From JBLMZW01 sp050259035 (GTDB taxonomy: Bacteria; Bacillota; Syntrophomonadia; Syntrophomonadales; DTU052): a DNA stretch of 5,023 nucleotides. Positions 4,793 through 5,023 of this stretch are shown one piece after another. The stretch covers positions 1 through 5,023 of the forward strand of contig JBLMZW010000153.1 in the NCBI GenBank assembly GCA_050259035.1. Direction: 5' to 3'. Under the pieces are notes generated by a model. That model worked only from the letters and a program-made list of their open reading frames with translations, made no database searches and was not told the origin of the DNA. Each line of letters starts with the position of its first letter. Position 1 is the first letter of the stretch. The position numbers were made by a program, and so were the translations under genes.

Positions 4793-4861
4793 ATGCCACG
4801 GGGATGGGGTTGTTGATATTTTATAATTGGATCGTTGTCAGTAACTCCGTCCTCGTGGCAT
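4793..4861 (+). repeat. Large REP-like hairpin element, copy 2
   Basis: Arms 4793-4818 and 4836-4861 form 26 consecutive pairs with no bulge around a 17 nt loop. Six pairs are wobbles (4801, 4805, 4808, 4812, 4813 and 4817 with their partners), every one G.U(T) on the plus strand. The left arm differs from that of copy 1 (928-953) at only two aligned positions (4793 and 4805), while the loops are unrelated. It sits between the antitoxin stop codon and the dehydrogenase gene; a weak TGGCAT -35 in its right arm could serve the TATAAC -10 at 4880-4885. Confidence 0.88.
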
Positions 4862-4909
4862 TTACGATCTAAGGGAGCATATAACTTTTATGTGAGGGGA
4901 GGCGGAACT

Positions 4910-5023
4910 ATGCAGATATCGATTCAGGAACTTGAGGAACTTACCAGGAAAGCAGTGGCCAGCTACGGCTACCGGGATGAGGAAATAGAAATCATCAGCG
5001 ATTGCATGCTGTTTGCACAGCTC
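4910..5023 (+). CDS. Ldh family oxidoreductase (malate/L-lactate dehydrogenase type), N-terminal fragment
   Basis: Only the first 38 codons are in the window. The sequence MQISIQELEELTRKAVASYG followed by YRDEEIEIISDCMLFAQL matches the N-terminal helices of the type-2 malate/L-lactate (also ureidoglycolate or sulfolactate) dehydrogenase family, in which an I---EL--L----L---G--E-EA--I-D-L--A-L pattern leads into the G--SHG motif that would lie just outside the window. These are cytoplasmic NAD(P)-dependent oxidoreductases of 2-hydroxy acids, unrelated to classical LDH. The start follows GGGGAGGCGG 5 nt upstream. The exact substrate cannot be told from this fragment. Confidence 0.75.
   Translation, partial: MQISIQELEELTRKAVASYGYRDEEIEIISDCMLFAQL

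Noticed and set aside
1..5023. CRISPR array, tRNA or rRNA genes, insertion sequence
   Set aside because: No regularly spaced direct repeats, no tRNA cloverleaf or rRNA signature, and no transposase reading frame were seen; the repeats present are hairpin elements only.

Overview
The window looks like chromosomal DNA of a low-to-mid GC Gram-positive-lineage bacterium (Bacillota; a clostridial or Negativicutes/Sporomusaceae-type genome is my guess). The reasons are strong GGAGG-type ribosome binding sites on most genes, A/T-rich divergent promoters, a compact U-tailed terminator, and gene families common there (HxlR/DUF24 regulator, iron-sulfur-flavoprotein-like reductase, short DUF1259 proteins, RelB/DinJ antitoxin). 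Taxonomy cannot be fixed from this sequence alone.

Layout. Positions 1-712 (minus strand) hold two tandem paralogous DUF1259 (LppY/LpqO-like) genes; the downstream one runs off the window. Positions 713-1063 form a long intergenic gap with a possible gene-tail relic (853-915) and a large hairpin repeat (928-998). Positions 1064-2214 hold a divergent redox module: an HxlR-family regulator with one N-terminal and one C-terminal cysteine (minus), an intergenic region with palindromic ACTTA/TAAGT sites, and a flavodoxin-fold NAD(P)H oxidoreductase carrying a CX2CX2CX5C motif (plus), closed by a second hairpin and a Rho-independent terminator. Positions 2332-3534 encode a 12-TM MFS transporter. 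Positions 3622-3877 are a pseudogene: the start of a Rossmann-fold NAD(P)-binding oxidoreductase fused out of frame to its own C-terminal third. Positions 3952-4383 encode an NTF2/SnoaL-like protein rich in tryptophan. Positions 4492-4788 encode a RelB/DinJ antitoxin with no toxin beside it. A second full-length copy of the large hairpin lies at 4793-4861, and an Ldh-family (malate/L-lactate dehydrogenase type) gene begins at 4910 and leaves the window.

How it works together. The best-supported circuit is the HxlR regulator controlling itself and the divergent flavoprotein, probably in response to electrophile, quinone or oxidative stress. The MFS gene follows on the same strand after a terminator and could be a co-responding efflux pump, but nothing links it directly.

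The most unusual signal is a set of four GGGGACGG-core elements, all intergenic and all on the plus strand. Two are complete 25-26 bp hairpins whose nine non-Watson-Crick positions are all G.U(T) wobbles on the plus strand only, which implies selection on a folded plus-strand RNA or single-stranded DNA. I see no clearly novel multi-gene system.
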